Assembly: GCA_050485385.1 (NCBI GenBank)
Contig: JBJHBG010000024.1
Location: 1-47,391, forward strand
From: RECO01 sp050485385
Lineage (GTDB): Bacteria; Pseudomonadota; Alphaproteobacteria; Geminicoccales; Geminicoccaceae
Direction: 5' to 3'
DNA: 47,391 nt
Shown: positions 17,751 to 26,238 of the stretch, in pieces
Position numbering within the stretch: the stretch's first letter is position 1
How the letters are laid out: the number at the start of each line of letters is the position of its first letter
Notes under the pieces: model-generated
Databases searched by the model: none
What the model saw: the letters and a program-made list of their open reading frames with translations, nothing else
Told to the model about the DNA's origin: nothing
Position numbers and translations under genes: made by a program

Positions 17751-18949
17751 ATGGCCGACCCCGATCGCACGCCGATGCAGCAGGTGATCGCGCGCTTCGG
17801 CTTGGCGCACGATCCGGTGCTGGAGCGGCTGCGGGAGCGGCTCGGCTGGCTCGGTGAGCAGGCGCGGACGGCGCCACGCCGCGCGCTTCTGCTCGTGAGC
17901 CTCGCCTGGGGCGTACCGCTCCTGCTGACCGCCGCCCAAGGGACTGCCTGGGGACCCGCCGTCGCCAACCCGTTCCTCGGAGATTGGCTGATCTGGGCGC
18001 AGTACGTCGTTGGCGTGGCGGTCCTGGTCGGCATGGTTCGACTGGTCGACCAGCGACTGCGCCTGCACTTGCGCCATTTCGTCGACGCGCCGCTGTTGGC
18101 GCCCTCGGCGATCGTCCCGGCGGCGGCTGCCGTGGAGCGCGCGCTGGCGCGGGCGCAGAGCCCGTTCGCGGCCGGCCTTTGTGCGCTGGTCGCGTTCGCC
18201 GCGTCGCTGCTGAGTACGTGGCTGGTGGTGCTGCGCGACCGCGATACGTGGATGCTGGCAGAGACGGGTGGCGAGCCGGCGCTCAGCTTGGCCGCTTGGT
18301 GGTGCCTTTTGGTGAGCGGGCCGCTGTTCTGGTTTTGCTGTGCCGGCGGCTGTGGCGCCACGCCGCCTGGGGGCTGTTGTTGCGCGACCTCGCCCGGCTC
18401 GATCTCAGGCTCACGGTGACGCACCCGGACGGTGTCGGCGGGCTCGGCTTCGTCGGGCAGTATCCCAATGCGTTCGCCGCCCTCGTCTGCGCCATGACCG
18501 TCAGCGTTGCGGCGATCATCGCCCGCGGCTTCGCCGAGGACGTGCTCACGCTCGCCACCTACAGCAAGATCATGGGCGGCTGGCTGACGCTGGTCGTGGT
18601 CCTGTTCGCCCTGCCGCTCGCCGCCTTCGGACCTACGCTCAGGCGGCTCAAGCAGGCGACCATGCTGGCGGCGAGCGCTCAGGCGATGCGCCATTTCCAC
18701 GCCGCCGAGCGGTCGGCCCTGGAGAGCAACGTCGCCGCGCCGGAGGACGCGTCAGCGGCCGCAACGGCGGAGGTCCCGAACCCGCAGGCCATCTACGCGG
18801 CGGCACTGAAGCTCGGCACCATCCCCTACGACCGCACGGCCATCGTGCCGCTCGGGGCCGCGGCGCTCCTGCCCTTGGTGGCGGCGGGGGCGACCAACCT
18901 GCCGTTCCAGGAACTGTGGCGCGCGGCGCGACGGCTGCTTCTGCTGTGA
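17751..18949 (+). pseudogene. Polytopic membrane protein gene broken by a -1 frameshift
   Basis: Two overlapping frames together encode one membrane protein of about 399 residues. The first frame (from MADPDRTPMQQVIARFGL) runs through several hydrophobic segments and loses sense after SGPLFWF. The second frame continues with LLCRRLWRHAAWGLLLRDLARLDLRL, then THPDGVGGLGF, more membrane helices and a C-terminal hydrophobic segment near NLPFQELWRAARRLLLL. The frames join at the TTTT run at 18333-18336: one extra T would give an uninterrupted WFLLCRRLWR. This is either a real inactivating deletion, a sequencing error in a homopolymer, or a -1 slippage site. No function is known to me; the LDLRL-THPD-GGLGF signature belongs to conserved uncharacterised bacterial membrane proteins. 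Confidence 0.75.
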
Positions 18950-19057
18950 CGCCGATGGCCTCGGTGCATCCAAGGTCGCAGGGCCGCGGGGCTTGCTGGC
19001 CGCCCGTGGGCCGTGTCAACCCGTGGTGGGTATCGTAGTGCAGATATCGGTATCCGA

Positions 19058-19897
19058 ATGGCGAAGAGCAGTCCGCCCGCCGACGCGCCTCGTCTGGCGC
19101 AAATCGATCTCGGTGCGAAGCTGGCGCGCGCCGACTACGACTCGAAGTTGCCGGAGCTGCAGCTCGAGCTCGCGCGCGTCCAGCAGGCCTATCTGTTCTC
19201 CGGCGACAGCGCCGTCGTCGTCTTCGAGGGCTGGGATGCCGCCGGCAAGGGCGGCACCATCCGCCGCATGTCCGTCTCCCTCGACCCGCGCAGCTTCAAG
19301 GTCTGGCCGATCGGCGCACCCAGCCCCTATTACCTCGAACGGCATTTCCTCGCCCGCTTCTTCGAGCGGTTGCCGCCGCAGGGCGCGATCGCGGCCTTCG
19401 ACCGCTCCTGGTACGGGCGGGTGCTGGTCGAGCGGGTGGAAAAGCTGACCCCGAAATCGCGCTGGCGAGCGGCTTATCGGGAGATCAACGCATTCGAACG
19501 CATGCTGGTCGACAACGGTACCCGAATCGTCAAGCTGTTCCTCCACATCAGCCCCGAAGAACAGCTCCGCCGCTTCGAGGAGCGGCTGCTCGACCCGCTG
19601 AAGCGCTGGAAGCTCTCGTACGAGGACTTCCGCAATCGCACCGAGTGGAAAGCCTACGAGACGGCCATCGACGAGATGTTCGAGCGGACGTCGACCACGG
19701 CCGCGCCGTGGCTGGTGGTCCCGTTCGAGGACAAGCGCTATGGCCGCATCATGGCGATCCGGGCCATCGTCGACAGATTGAAGCAGGACGTCGACTTGCG
19801 CTCGCCCACCCTCGACGAACGCGTCCTCGACGCCGCGCGCCACCACCTCGACATTCCACCTGATCTCCTGCCGCGCCTGACCGGGCGCACCGAGTGA
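19058..19897 (+). CDS. ppk2: Polyphosphate kinase 2 family protein
   Basis: This protein has 279 residues from the ATG at 19058; an earlier ATG at 19013 adds 15 residues without family similarity. Walker A is GWDAAGKGG, preceded by VVVFE, and the lid/Walker B block is AFDRSWYGRVLVERVE, both diagnostic for PPK2. FLHISPEEQLRRFEERLLDPLKRWKLSYED matches the family. The enzyme transfers phosphate between polyphosphate and nucleotides in the cytoplasm. Size and single-domain structure fit the one-domain (class I/III) enzymes; which nucleotide it prefers cannot be read here. It is convergent with the PepSY gene. Confidence 0.93.
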   Translation: MAKSSPPADAPRLAQIDLGAKLARADYDSKLPELQLELARVQQAYLFSGDSAVVVFEGWDAAGKGGTIRRMSVSLDPRSFKVWPIGAPSPYYLERHFLARFFERLPPQGAIAAFDRSWYGRVLVERVEKLTPKSRWRAAYREINAFERMLVDNGTRIVKLFLHISPEEQLRRFEERLLDPLKRWKLSYEDFRNRTEWKAYETAIDEMFERTSTTAAPWLVVPFEDKRYGRIMAIRAIVDRLKQDVDLRSPTLDERVLDAARHHLDIPPDLLPRLTGRTE

Positions 19898-19907
19898 GCC
19901 GCCGCAC

Positions 19908-20156
19908 TCAGCGCCGCGGCTGGCCGGTGCGCGGGTCGATCTTCAGCTCGATCTTGCGGCCGTCGCGGGTGACGTACTCGACCTCCCAATAGCCGTCGTC
20001 GTCCCACTCGATCTCGTCGAAATAGCGAAAGTCGGGCCGTTGCTCGACCGCGCGGACGATGTCGGACAGGCGCATGCCGTCGGCCGGCGGCGCTGCCGCC
20101 GCCGCGGCGGCGAAGGAGACGGCAAGGGCGAGGGCGACGGGCAGGGACGGGCGCAT
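19908..20156 (-). CDS. Small secreted PepSY-domain protein
   Basis: This protein has 82 residues from the ATG at 20156, which has an AAGGAG ribosome binding site; longer upstream frames are not supported. A signal peptide (MRPSLPVALALAVSFAAAAAAA) is followed by a single PepSY-like unit: MRLSDIVRAVEQRPDFRYFDEIEWDDDGYWEVEYVTRDGRKIELKIDP in several strands, with the typical G-x-W-E-V-E-Y and D-G-x-x-I-E-L-x-I-D-P pieces. Periplasmic PepSY proteins are small inhibitors or sensors; the specific role is unknown. Confidence 0.85.
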   Translation of the reverse strand: MRPSLPVALALAVSFAAAAAAAPPADGMRLSDIVRAVEQRPDFRYFDEIEWDDDGYWEVEYVTRDGRKIELKIDPRTGQPRR

Positions 20157-20189
20157 GCGCAACTCCTTGGCAGCGACGGCGAGTGGGCA

Positions 20190-20203
20190 GGGGGTGCGCC
20201 CCC
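20190..20203. terminator. Short GC hairpin after the leucine-degradation operon
   Basis: GGGGG (20190-20194) and CCCCC (20199-20203) form a stem with a TGCG loop, extendable by one A-T pair. It lies 27 bases beyond the HAD hydrolase stop and 34 bases upstream of the PepSY start, both on the minus strand. The flanking T run is minimal, so termination is only possible. Confidence 0.4.
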
Positions 20204-20229
20204 TTGCATCCTCCGACGGCGTCGCTGAC

Positions 20230-20895
20230 CTAGCGCCGTCCGAGAAGTGCCGCAACCGACGCCATGTCGTCGACCACGCGGTCGGCGCCGAGGCCGTGGA
20301 GGACGGCACCGTGGGCGTCGCTGTCGACGTGGCTGCCGCCGGTGAAGCCGATCACGGTCATGCCGGCGGCCTTGCCGGCGCGGACACCCGCCGTGCTGTC
20401 CTCGATCACTGCCGTCCGCTCCGGCGCTGCACCCATCGCGCGTGCCGCGTGGAGGAAAAGATCCGGCGCCGGCTTGCCGCGCTCGACCATGACCGCGCTG
20501 AAGACGTGTCTCCCCAGCAGCTCCCAAAGCCCGGTCAGCTCGAGCGAGCGGCGGATGCGCTCGGGCGTGCTGGAGGAGGCGACGGCATAGGGTAGGCGGA
20601 GGCCGCGCACGAGATCCGCGACGCCGGGGATGGCGCGGAGCTCGCGGGCGGACAGATCGAGTGCGGCGCGGTCGAGGCGGGTCTGCGTGTCGGGCGGGAA
20701 GGTCACGCCGAACTCGGCGGCGAGGGCTTCGCACATGCTCTTGTCGCTCGTGCCCATGAACCGGCGCAGCACCGTGGCCTCGTCCAGGTCGATGCCGATC
20801 TCGCGCAGGACGACGGCGGTCGAGCGGGCGCTCAGGTGCTCGCTGTCGACCAAAACGCCGTCGCAGTCGAACAGCACCAGATCGAAGTCGCTCAC
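20230..20895 (-). CDS. HAD-superfamily hydrolase (beta-phosphoglucomutase/phosphatase type)
   Basis: This 221-residue protein has HAD motif I as LFDCDGVLVDSE near residues 8-19, motif II in VASSSTPERIRRSLELTG, the Lys of motif III in ERGKPAPDLFLHAA, and motif IV in AVIEDSTAGVRAGKAAGM. The cap is inserted after motif I (subfamily IA). It probably hydrolyses a small phosphorylated metabolite in the cytoplasm. Its start overlaps the stop of the HMG-CoA lyase gene, making it the last gene of the leucine operon, but its reaction does not belong to the known pathway. Confidence 0.9.
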   Translation of the reverse strand: MSDFDLVLFDCDGVLVDSEHLSARSTAVVLREIGIDLDEATVLRRFMGTSDKSMCEALAAEFGVTFPPDTQTRLDRAALDLSARELRAIPGVADLVRGLRLPYAVASSSTPERIRRSLELTGLWELLGRHVFSAVMVERGKPAPDLFLHAARAMGAAPERTAVIEDSTAGVRAGKAAGMTVIGFTGGSHVDSDAHGAVLHGLGADRVVDDMASVAALLGRR

Positions 20896-21791
20896 GACGA
20901 GGCCTCCAGGGCACGGGCGACGCGGCCCGTGGCCGGACGGCCGAGGACGCGGCAGATGGCGCGGCCGGCGGCGGCCAGGCGGTCGAGGTCGATGTCGGTG
21001 CGCACCCCCATGCCGTCGAGCATGTAGACGAGGTCCTCGGTGGCGAGGTTGCCGGCGGCGCCCGGTGCGAAGGGACAGCCGCCGAGCCCTGCCACGGACG
21101 CGTCGATCACCGTGACGCCCCGTTCCAGCGCCGCCAGCACGTTGGCGAGCGCTTGGCCGTAGGTATCGTGGCCGTGCCAGGCGATCTGCGCGATCGGCAC
21201 GCCGGCCGCGACGGCGTCGATCACCGCCTCGGTGTCGCGCGGCGTGGCGCGGCCGATGGTATCGCCCAGGCTGACCTCGTCGCCGCCCGCCGCGAGGAGG
21301 CGTTCGGCGAGGCGGGCGACGACGCTCGACCGGATCGGCCCCTCGTAGGGACAGGCGACGACGCAGGAGAGGTAGACGCGGACGAAGCGGCCTTCGGCCT
21401 TCGCCCGGGCGATGATCGGCACGAGACGCCCCACCGCCTCCTCGATGCTGCAGTTGGTATTCTTCCGCGAGAAGCTCTCCGATGCGGCGGCGAAGACGGC
21501 GATCTCGGGCACTTCGGTTGCGAGCGCGGCCTCCAGGCCCTTGGCGTTGGGCACCAGCACGGCGGTGCTGGCGCGCAGGAGTGGCAGGCTTTTCACCAGG
21601 GCACCCGTGTCGGCCATCTGCGGCACCCAGGCGGGCGAGACGAAGCTGCCCACCTCGATGCGTGGACAGCCGGCCTCGTCGAGGGCTTCGATCAGCGCCA
21701 GCTTGGCCGCCAGCGGCACGGCGCCGGTCTCGTTCTGGAGGCCGTCACGCGGGCCGACCTCGACGACGGTGACCTCGGCAGGCGTCCTCAC
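20892..21791 (-). CDS. mvaB: Hydroxymethylglutaryl-CoA lyase
   Basis: This 299-residue TIM-barrel enzyme has the HMGL-like opening VEVGPRDGLQNE (catalytic Arg-Asp), EVGSFVSPAWVPQMAD, and GDTIGRATPRD. The WHGHDTYGQALAN block supplies metal-binding histidines, and GLGGCPFAPGAAGNLATED contains the catalytic Cys loop. It cleaves HMG-CoA to acetoacetate and acetyl-CoA, the last step of leucine degradation. Both ends overlap neighbouring genes by ATGA, so it is tightly co-translated with the carboxylase alpha subunit. Confidence 0.96.
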   Translation of the reverse strand: MRTPAEVTVVEVGPRDGLQNETGAVPLAAKLALIEALDEAGCPRIEVGSFVSPAWVPQMADTGALVKSLPLLRASTAVLVPNAKGLEAALATEVPEIAVFAAASESFSRKNTNCSIEEAVGRLVPIIARAKAEGRFVRVYLSCVVACPYEGPIRSSVVARLAERLLAAGGDEVSLGDTIGRATPRDTEAVIDAVAAGVPIAQIAWHGHDTYGQALANVLAALERGVTVIDASVAGLGGCPFAPGAAGNLATEDLVYMLDGMGVRTDIDLDRLAAAGRAICRVLGRPATGRVARALEASS

Positions 21792-23773
21792 GTCCCCGCC
21801 TCCTCCGGTTCCACGTCCACCAGCGGGTCGCCCGCCGCCACCTGCGCGCCGACGGCGACGGCGACCGCGCGGACCCGGCCGGCGATCTCCGCCGTGACCC
21901 GGTGCTCCATCTTCATCGCCTCCAGCTTCACCAGGAGCGCTCCCTTGTCGACACGATCGCCCGCGGCGACGGCAAGTTCGACGATCCGCCCCGGCATCGG
22001 CGCCCGGGCCACGCCTTCGGCGGCACCCTCGTCCGCCCCCGAGGCGACGGCGGCGACCCGCACCAGCCGCACGTCACCCTCTGCGGTCGCGACCCAGCGA
22101 GTGTCGCCATCGCGGACGACCGTGCCGGCAATGCGGCGCCCGTCCACCTCGATGACGGTTTCGGCGTCATCGGCGCGCACGTCCATGCGCTCCGACCGCG
22201 CACCGTCGTCGACGCGCCAGCCGGTGCCTTCGCGCAGCACCCGGACCTCGATCCGTCGGCCGCCCAGGCCGAGGCGCACCGCCTGCGCCGCCGGGCGGCC
22301 GAGGCGAAAGCCGTCGATGGCCTGGAAGGGGCCGTGCGGGTTGCCCCCCGTGGCGGCGAGCGTCCGCGCGCGGGCCTCCCGCTCGGCCAGTCGGTCGGCC
22401 GTGGCGAGGCGGATGGCGTCGGCCTCCAGGCTTGCGGGCAGCGGATGCGCCGTCCGTTCCAGATACGTCGTGTCGACGGCGTTCCGCCGTACCGCGTCGT
22501 CGGCGAGTACGGTGCGGAGATAGCCGCGATTGGTGGCCAGTCCCACGAGCCGCGTCGCCGCGAGGGCTTGGTCGAGGCGGGCGAGGGCGGTCGCGCGGTC
22601 GGGGCCGTGGGCGACGAGCTTGGCCAGCATCGGGTCGTAGTCGAGGCCAACCGTGTCGCCCTCCCGCACGCCGGTCTCGACGCGGAGCTGCGGGGACGGC
22701 TCGGGCCAGCGGACGGCGTGCAACAGGCCCGTCGCCGGCAGGAAGCCCGACGCCGGATCCTCGGCATAGAGCCGCGCCTCGATGGCGTGGCCGTTCGGCC
22801 GAAGCGCGTCCTGCGGGAAGGGCAGGGGCTCGCCGGCGGCGATGCGAACCTGCCATTCCACAACGTCGACTCCCGTGACCATCTCCGTGACCGGATGTTC
22901 GACCTGGAGGCGCGTGTTCATCTCGATGAAATAGGGTTCGCCGTCGGCGTAGAGGAACTCGACGGTGCCCGCATTGACGTAGGTCACGGCCTCGGCGGCG
23001 CGCACGGCAATGGCCCCGAGCCGTGTCCGCGCGGCGTCGTCGAGCGTGGGCGAGGGGGCTTCCTCGATCACCTTCTGGTGGCGACGCTGGAGCGTGCACT
23101 CGCGCTCGAACAAAAAGAGTGTGCGACCGTGGCCGTCGGCGAGCACCTGCGCCTCGATATGGCGGGCGCCGACGAGGTAGCGCTCGAGGATCAGTCGGCC
23201 GTCGCCGAAGGCGCGCTCGGCCTCGTTCCGGGCGGCGCCGAGCGCGGCCTCCAGGTCGGCCGTGCGCTCGACCACGCGCATGCCCTTGCCGCCGCCACCG
23301 GCAGCCGCCTTCACCAGCAAGGGAAAGCCGATCCGCTCGGCCTCGGCGACGAGCCGTGCGCTGCTCGCACCCTCGCCCGCGTATCCCGGTACGCAGGGCA
23401 CGCCCGCCGCCGCCATCAGGCGCTTCGCCTCGTCCTTCGACCCCATCGCCCGAATGGCCGCGGGTGGCGGGCCGACGAAGACGAGCCCGGCGGCGGCCAC
23501 GGCCTCGGCAAAGTCGGCGTTCTCGGCCAGGAAGCCGTAGCCCGGATGGATCGCTTCGGCACCTGCGGCCTTGGCGGCGGCGACGATGCGGCGGCCGTCG
23601 AGATAGGCCGATGCCGGGCCGATGGCGACGGCGCGGTCGGCCATCGCGACGTGCAACGCCGTCCGGTCGGGCTCGGTGTAGACCGCCACGGTCTCCACCC
23701 CCAATAGCCGACAGGTGCGGGCGATGCGGCAGGCGATCTCGCCGCGATTGGCGATCAGGATGCGGCGGAACAC
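21788..23773 (-). CDS. mccA: Methylcrotonyl-CoA carboxylase, biotin-carboxylase/carrier subunit
   Basis: This 661-residue protein starts MFRRILIANRGEIACRIARTCR, the biotin carboxylase N-terminus. The ATP-grasp region has AAAGGGGKGMRVV, and the catalytic EMNTRLQVEHPVTEMVTG follows. The C-terminal biotinyl domain has EAMKMEH with the biotin-accepting Lys at residue 621. It carboxylates biotin with bicarbonate and ATP and passes it to the beta subunit. The acyl-CoA specificity (methylcrotonyl rather than propionyl or geranyl) is inferred from the adjacent hydratase and HMG-CoA lyase. Confidence 0.95.
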   Translation of the reverse strand: MFRRILIANRGEIACRIARTCRLLGVETVAVYTEPDRTALHVAMADRAVAIGPASAYLDGRRIVAAAKAAGAEAIHPGYGFLAENADFAEAVAAAGLVFVGPPPAAIRAMGSKDEAKRLMAAAGVPCVPGYAGEGASSARLVAEAERIGFPLLVKAAAGGGGKGMRVVERTADLEAALGAARNEAERAFGDGRLILERYLVGARHIEAQVLADGHGRTLFLFERECTLQRRHQKVIEEAPSPTLDDAARTRLGAIAVRAAEAVTYVNAGTVEFLYADGEPYFIEMNTRLQVEHPVTEMVTGVDVVEWQVRIAAGEPLPFPQDALRPNGHAIEARLYAEDPASGFLPATGLLHAVRWPEPSPQLRVETGVREGDTVGLDYDPMLAKLVAHGPDRATALARLDQALAATRLVGLATNRGYLRTVLADDAVRRNAVDTTYLERTAHPLPASLEADAIRLATADRLAEREARARTLAATGGNPHGPFQAIDGFRLGRPAAQAVRLGLGGRRIEVRVLREGTGWRVDDGARSERMDVRADDAETVIEVDGRRIAGTVVRDGDTRWVATAEGDVRLVRVAAVASGADEGAAEGVARAPMPGRIVELAVAAGDRVDKGALLVKLEAMKMEHRVTAEIAGRVRAVAVAVGAQVAAGDPLVDVEPEEAGT

Positions 23774-23780
23774 CCTCGCC

Positions 23781-24569
23781 TCAGCTCCAGTCGGGCGGGC
23801 GCTTGGTGAGGAAGGCGCCGAGCCCCTCCTTGGCCTCGTCGCCGGCGCGCAGCCGCGCGATCAGGCGCACCGCTTCGTCCAGCCGGGCATCGTCGGCCGG
23901 GTGCGTCGCCACCATCGCCACCAGCCGCTTCGCCTCGGCGAGCGCCACGGGCCCGCCCTGGAGCACGTCCGTGACGATGCGGCCGACCGCCTCGTCGAGC
24001 GCCTCCTCGTCGCGGGCGACCTCGTGGACGAGGCCGATGGTGAAGGCACGCCGCGCATCGATCCGTTCGCCCGTCAAGAAGAGCCGTCGCGCTTGACGCT
24101 GACCGATGGCGCGGACGACGAAGGGCGAGATGACGGCGGGCACGATGCCGAGCCGGACCTCGGTGGTGGCGAAGACGGCGCGCTCGACGGCGACGGCGAC
24201 GTCGCAGGCGGCAACCAAGCCCACGCCGCCGCCGATGGTGGCGCCGTTGACCCGCGCGACGGTGGGTTTGGCTAGCCGGTCGAGCGTGGTGAGCAGCTTG
24301 GCGAGCGCTTCGGCGTCGGCCAGGTTCTCGGCCTCGCCATAGCCGCCCGCCCGCTTCATCCAGCCGATGTCGGCGCCGGCGGAGAAGCTGCGGCCGGCGC
24401 CGGTCAGGACCACGAGGCGCACGTCGTCGGCCGCCTCCGCCGCCTCCAATGCGGCCGTCAGCTCGGCGATCAGCGCATCGTCGAACGCGTTGTGCACCTC
24501 CTCTCGGTTCAAGGTCAGCGTGCGCACGCCGTTCGGCGCATCGGCGGTCTCGACCAGATGGGGCGTCAC
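23781..24569 (-). CDS. liuC: Methylglutaconyl-CoA hydratase (enoyl-CoA hydratase family)
   Basis: This protein has 262 residues from a GTG at 24569, chosen because it has GAGGAG 7 bases upstream and lies 14 bases past the stop of the carboxyltransferase gene. Crotonase motifs are present: TGAGRSFSAGADIGWMKR (oxyanion hole and CoA loop) and NGATIGGGVGLVAACDVAVA. AVISPFVVRAIGQRQARRLFLTGERIDA fits the methylglutaconyl-CoA hydratase group. It hydrates 3-methylglutaconyl-CoA to HMG-CoA, the step between the carboxylase and lyase encoded beside it. Confidence 0.92.
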   Translation of the reverse strand: MTPHLVETADAPNGVRTLTLNREEVHNAFDDALIAELTAALEAAEAADDVRLVVLTGAGRSFSAGADIGWMKRAGGYGEAENLADAEALAKLLTTLDRLAKPTVARVNGATIGGGVGLVAACDVAVAVERAVFATTEVRLGIVPAVISPFVVRAIGQRQARRLFLTGERIDARRAFTIGLVHEVARDEEALDEAVGRIVTDVLQGGPVALAEAKRLVAMVATHPADDARLDEAVRLIARLRAGDEAKEGLGAFLTKRPPDWS

Positions 24570-24583
24570 CTTCGTCTCCTCGG

Positions 24584-26191
24584 CTACATGCGGAACACGC
24601 CGAAGCGCGTCTCGGGGATCGGCCGTTCCAAGGCCGCGGCGAGGCCGAGAGCGAGGACGCGCCGCGTATCCGCCGGATCGATCACCCCGTCGTCCCAGAG
24701 GCGCGCGGTGGCGTAGTAGGGATGGCCCTCGGCTTCGTACTTGGCCCGGATCGGCGCCTTGAACGCCTCTTCCTCCTCGGCGCTCCAGCTCTCGCCCCGC
24801 GCCTCGAGGTTGTCGCGGCGCACTTGCGCCAACACGCTCGCCGCCTGCTCGCCACCCATCACCGAGATGCGGGCGTTGGGCCACATCCAGAGAAAGCGCG
24901 GGCCGTAGGCGCGACCGCACATGCCGTAATTGCCGGCGCCGAAGCTGCCGCCCACGATCACGGTGAGCTTGGGCACTTGGGCGCAGGCGACGGCCGCGAC
25001 CAGCTTCGCCCCGTCCTTGGCGATGCCGGCGCTCTCGTAGGCGCGGCCGACCATGAAGCCCGTGATGTTCTGCAGGAACACGAGCGGGATCCGCCGTTGG
25101 CAGCACAGTTCGACGAAATGCGCGCCCTTCAGGGCACTCTCGCCGAACAGCACGCCGTTGTTGGCGACGATGCCGACCGGATAGCCCCAAAGCCGGGCGA
25201 AGGCGCAGACCAGCGTGGTGCCGTAGCGGTGCTTGAACTCGTCGAAGCGCGAGCCGTCGACGAGCCGGGCGATCACCTCGCGCACGTCGTAGCTCTGGCG
25301 CGGATCCGCCGGGATCACGCCGGCCAACTCGGCCGGATCGTAGCGTGGCGGCTCCGGCTCGCGCCGCTCCACCTCGGCGCGGTGCCTGGGGCCGAGCCCT
25401 TGGACGATGGAGCGGGCGATCTCCAGCGCGTGCAGGTCGTTCTCGGCCAGATGATCGGCGACGCCCGAAAGCCGCGTGTGGACGTCGCCGCCGCCCAGCT
25501 CCTCGGCCGTCACCACCTCGCCGGTCGCGGCCTTCACCAAGGGGGGGCCGGCGAGGAAGATGGTGCCCTGCTCCTTCACGATCACCGCCTCGTCGGCCAT
25601 CGCCGGGACGTAGGCGCCGCCGGCGGTGCAAGAGCCCATGACCACCGCGATCTGCGGGATGCCCTCCGCCGACATGGTCGCTTGGTTGTAGAAGATGCGG
25701 CCGAAATGGTCGCGGTCGGGGAACACCTCGTCCTGGTTCGGCAAGTTCGCCCCGCCGCTGTCGACGAGATAGACGCAGGGCAGGCCGTTGGCGGCGGCCA
25801 CCTCCTGAGCGCGGAGGTGCTTCTTGACGGTCAAGGGATAGTAGGTGCCGCCCTTCACCGTCGCGTCGTTGGCGACGATCACGCACGGCCGACCGTGGAT
25901 CGGGCCGATGCCCGCGATGATGCCCGCCGCCGGGACCTCCTCGTCGTAGACCCCGTGCGCCGCCAGCGGCGACAGCTCCAAGAACGGTGCGCCCGGATCG
26001 AGCAGCCGGTCGACCCGCTCGCGCGGCAACAGCTTGCCACGGCCGAGGTGCCGCGCGCGGGCACGTTCGGGACCGCCCTGGGCCGCTTGGTCCAGCTTGG
26101 CGCGGAGGTCGGCGACGAGCCCCGCCATCGCGTCGGCGTTGGCAACAAACGCATCGCTTCCAACCCGGAGACGGCTCTCCCAGACCGGCAT
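24584..26191 (-). CDS. mccB: Methylcrotonyl-CoA carboxylase, carboxyltransferase subunit
   Basis: This protein has 535 residues from the ATG at 26191, the usual family length; another ATG 12 bases upstream is possible. It has the two crotonase-like carboxyltransferase halves: LVDSGGANLPNQDEVFPDRDHFGR and GSCTAGGAYVPAM in the N-half, NNGVLFGESALKGAHFVELC and GSFGAGNYGMCGRAYGPRF in the C-half, and the ISVMGGEQAA block. It transfers the carboxyl group from biotin to 3-methylcrotonyl-CoA. It is first in the operon. The isovaleryl-CoA dehydrogenase often found upstream is not in the window; a divergent cyclase gene is instead. Confidence 0.95.
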   Translation of the reverse strand: MPVWESRLRVGSDAFVANADAMAGLVADLRAKLDQAAQGGPERARARHLGRGKLLPRERVDRLLDPGAPFLELSPLAAHGVYDEEVPAAGIIAGIGPIHGRPCVIVANDATVKGGTYYPLTVKKHLRAQEVAAANGLPCVYLVDSGGANLPNQDEVFPDRDHFGRIFYNQATMSAEGIPQIAVVMGSCTAGGAYVPAMADEAVIVKEQGTIFLAGPPLVKAATGEVVTAEELGGGDVHTRLSGVADHLAENDLHALEIARSIVQGLGPRHRAEVERREPEPPRYDPAELAGVIPADPRQSYDVREVIARLVDGSRFDEFKHRYGTTLVCAFARLWGYPVGIVANNGVLFGESALKGAHFVELCCQRRIPLVFLQNITGFMVGRAYESAGIAKDGAKLVAAVACAQVPKLTVIVGGSFGAGNYGMCGRAYGPRFLWMWPNARISVMGGEQAASVLAQVRRDNLEARGESWSAEEEEAFKAPIRAKYEAEGHPYYATARLWDDGVIDPADTRRVLALGLAAALERPIPETRFGVFRM

Positions 26192-26238
26192 CGCACCTCG
26201 CATTCCCGTTGCGGTGGCGTTAGCAGGAAGCGAGGCCC

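Noticed and set aside
18333..18339. Programmed -1 frameshift as the preferred explanation for the membrane protein
   Set aside because: TTTTG is a short slippery run without an X-XXY-YYZ heptamer, and I saw no strong downstream stem or pseudoknot, so simple indel or sequencing error is more likely.
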